Origin: Leptolyngbya sp. SIO4C1
GTDB lineage: Bacteria > Cyanobacteriota > Cyanobacteriia > Phormidesmidales > Phormidesmidaceae
Assembly: GCA_010671975.1 (NCBI GenBank)
Contig: JAAHIA010000088.1
Span: 1-13,600, forward strand
Reading direction: 5' to 3'
DNA length: 13,600 bases
Under the pieces are notes generated by a model. That model had not been told where the DNA came from and did not search any database. It saw only the letters and a program-made list of their open reading frames with translations. Within the stretch, counting starts at the first letter, position 1; each line of letters starts with the position of its first letter. The translations under genes and the position numbers were made by a program. Shown here one piece after another: positions 13,549 to 13,600 of this stretch.

Positions 13549-13600
13549 ACATTGCTCAATCGACCACCTGGAGCCAGCGATTTGAGACGGCGCTGCATCC
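13545..13600 (+). CDS. argH: Argininosuccinate lyase, N-terminus only
   Basis: Only 18 full codons are visible before the right edge. They read MNIAQSTTWSQRFETALHP when the TTG at 13545 is taken as start, and TWSQRFE-x-x-LHP is the well conserved beginning of argininosuccinate lyase, which cleaves argininosuccinate to arginine and fumarate in the last step of arginine synthesis. GAGGAG (13533-13538) sits six bases before the TTG, and no in-frame ATG or GTG lies between it and the visible upstream sequence, so the rare TTG start is favoured. Identity rests on a short stretch, so confidence is limited; the remaining domains and the catalytic serine loop are beyond the window. Confidence 0.78.
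   Translation, partial: MNIAQSTTWSQRFETALH

Overview
This window is chromosomal DNA from a cyanobacterium. The palindrome GCGATCGC (the HIP1 element typical of cyanobacteria) occurs at least ten times in 13.6 kb. Several genes also belong to families that are cyanobacterial or have a cyanobacterial form: an HmpF-type coiled-coil motility protein, a PatA-type response regulator, a long-form ribosome hibernation factor of the LrtA type, and the 843-residue pyrophosphorylase/phosphomannomutase-like fusion. Nothing identifies the genus. No transposon, prophage, CRISPR array, tRNA or rRNA was seen, so this looks like ordinary core genome with a few unusual details.

Layout, left to right. Positions 1-1563 (minus strand) carry a PatA-like regulator followed by the start of a CheY-like receiver, the first two genes of a typical cyanobacterial pilus taxis operon. 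Divergent from them, across about 500 noncoding bases, are hmpF (2067-3836), a 67-residue cysteine-rich protein, an S4 RNA-binding mini-protein and a glutaredoxin, all on the plus strand. The hibernation factor gene (4757-5398, minus) meets grxC at a strong hairpin and is divergent from lipB (plus). lipB converges with ssb (minus). ssb is translationally coupled, by a 4-base ATGA overlap, behind the gene for a large nucleotidyltransferase with a phosphomannomutase-like C-terminus.

From 9615 everything is on the plus strand: a 61-residue membrane protein, a class I methyltransferase coupled by another ATGA overlap to a precorrin-6A reductase (cobK/cbiJ), a GAF-SpoIIE phosphatase, an 85-residue single-span membrane protein, and the first codons of argH.

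The left part is a surface-motility signalling region: PatA-like and CheY-like proteins on one side, and on the other HmpF, which in other cyanobacteria acts with type IV pili. The rest is mostly housekeeping: lipoate synthesis, redox control, ribosome hibernation, DNA replication, sugar nucleotide supply, corrinoid synthesis and arginine synthesis. No complete undescribed system was found. The points most worth a second look are the apparent loss of all four catalytic motifs in the phosphomannomutase-like domain, short tandem repeats made of stop codons at several gene ends, the cysteine-rich protein next to hmpF, and a five-codon leader overlapping the TTG start of argH.
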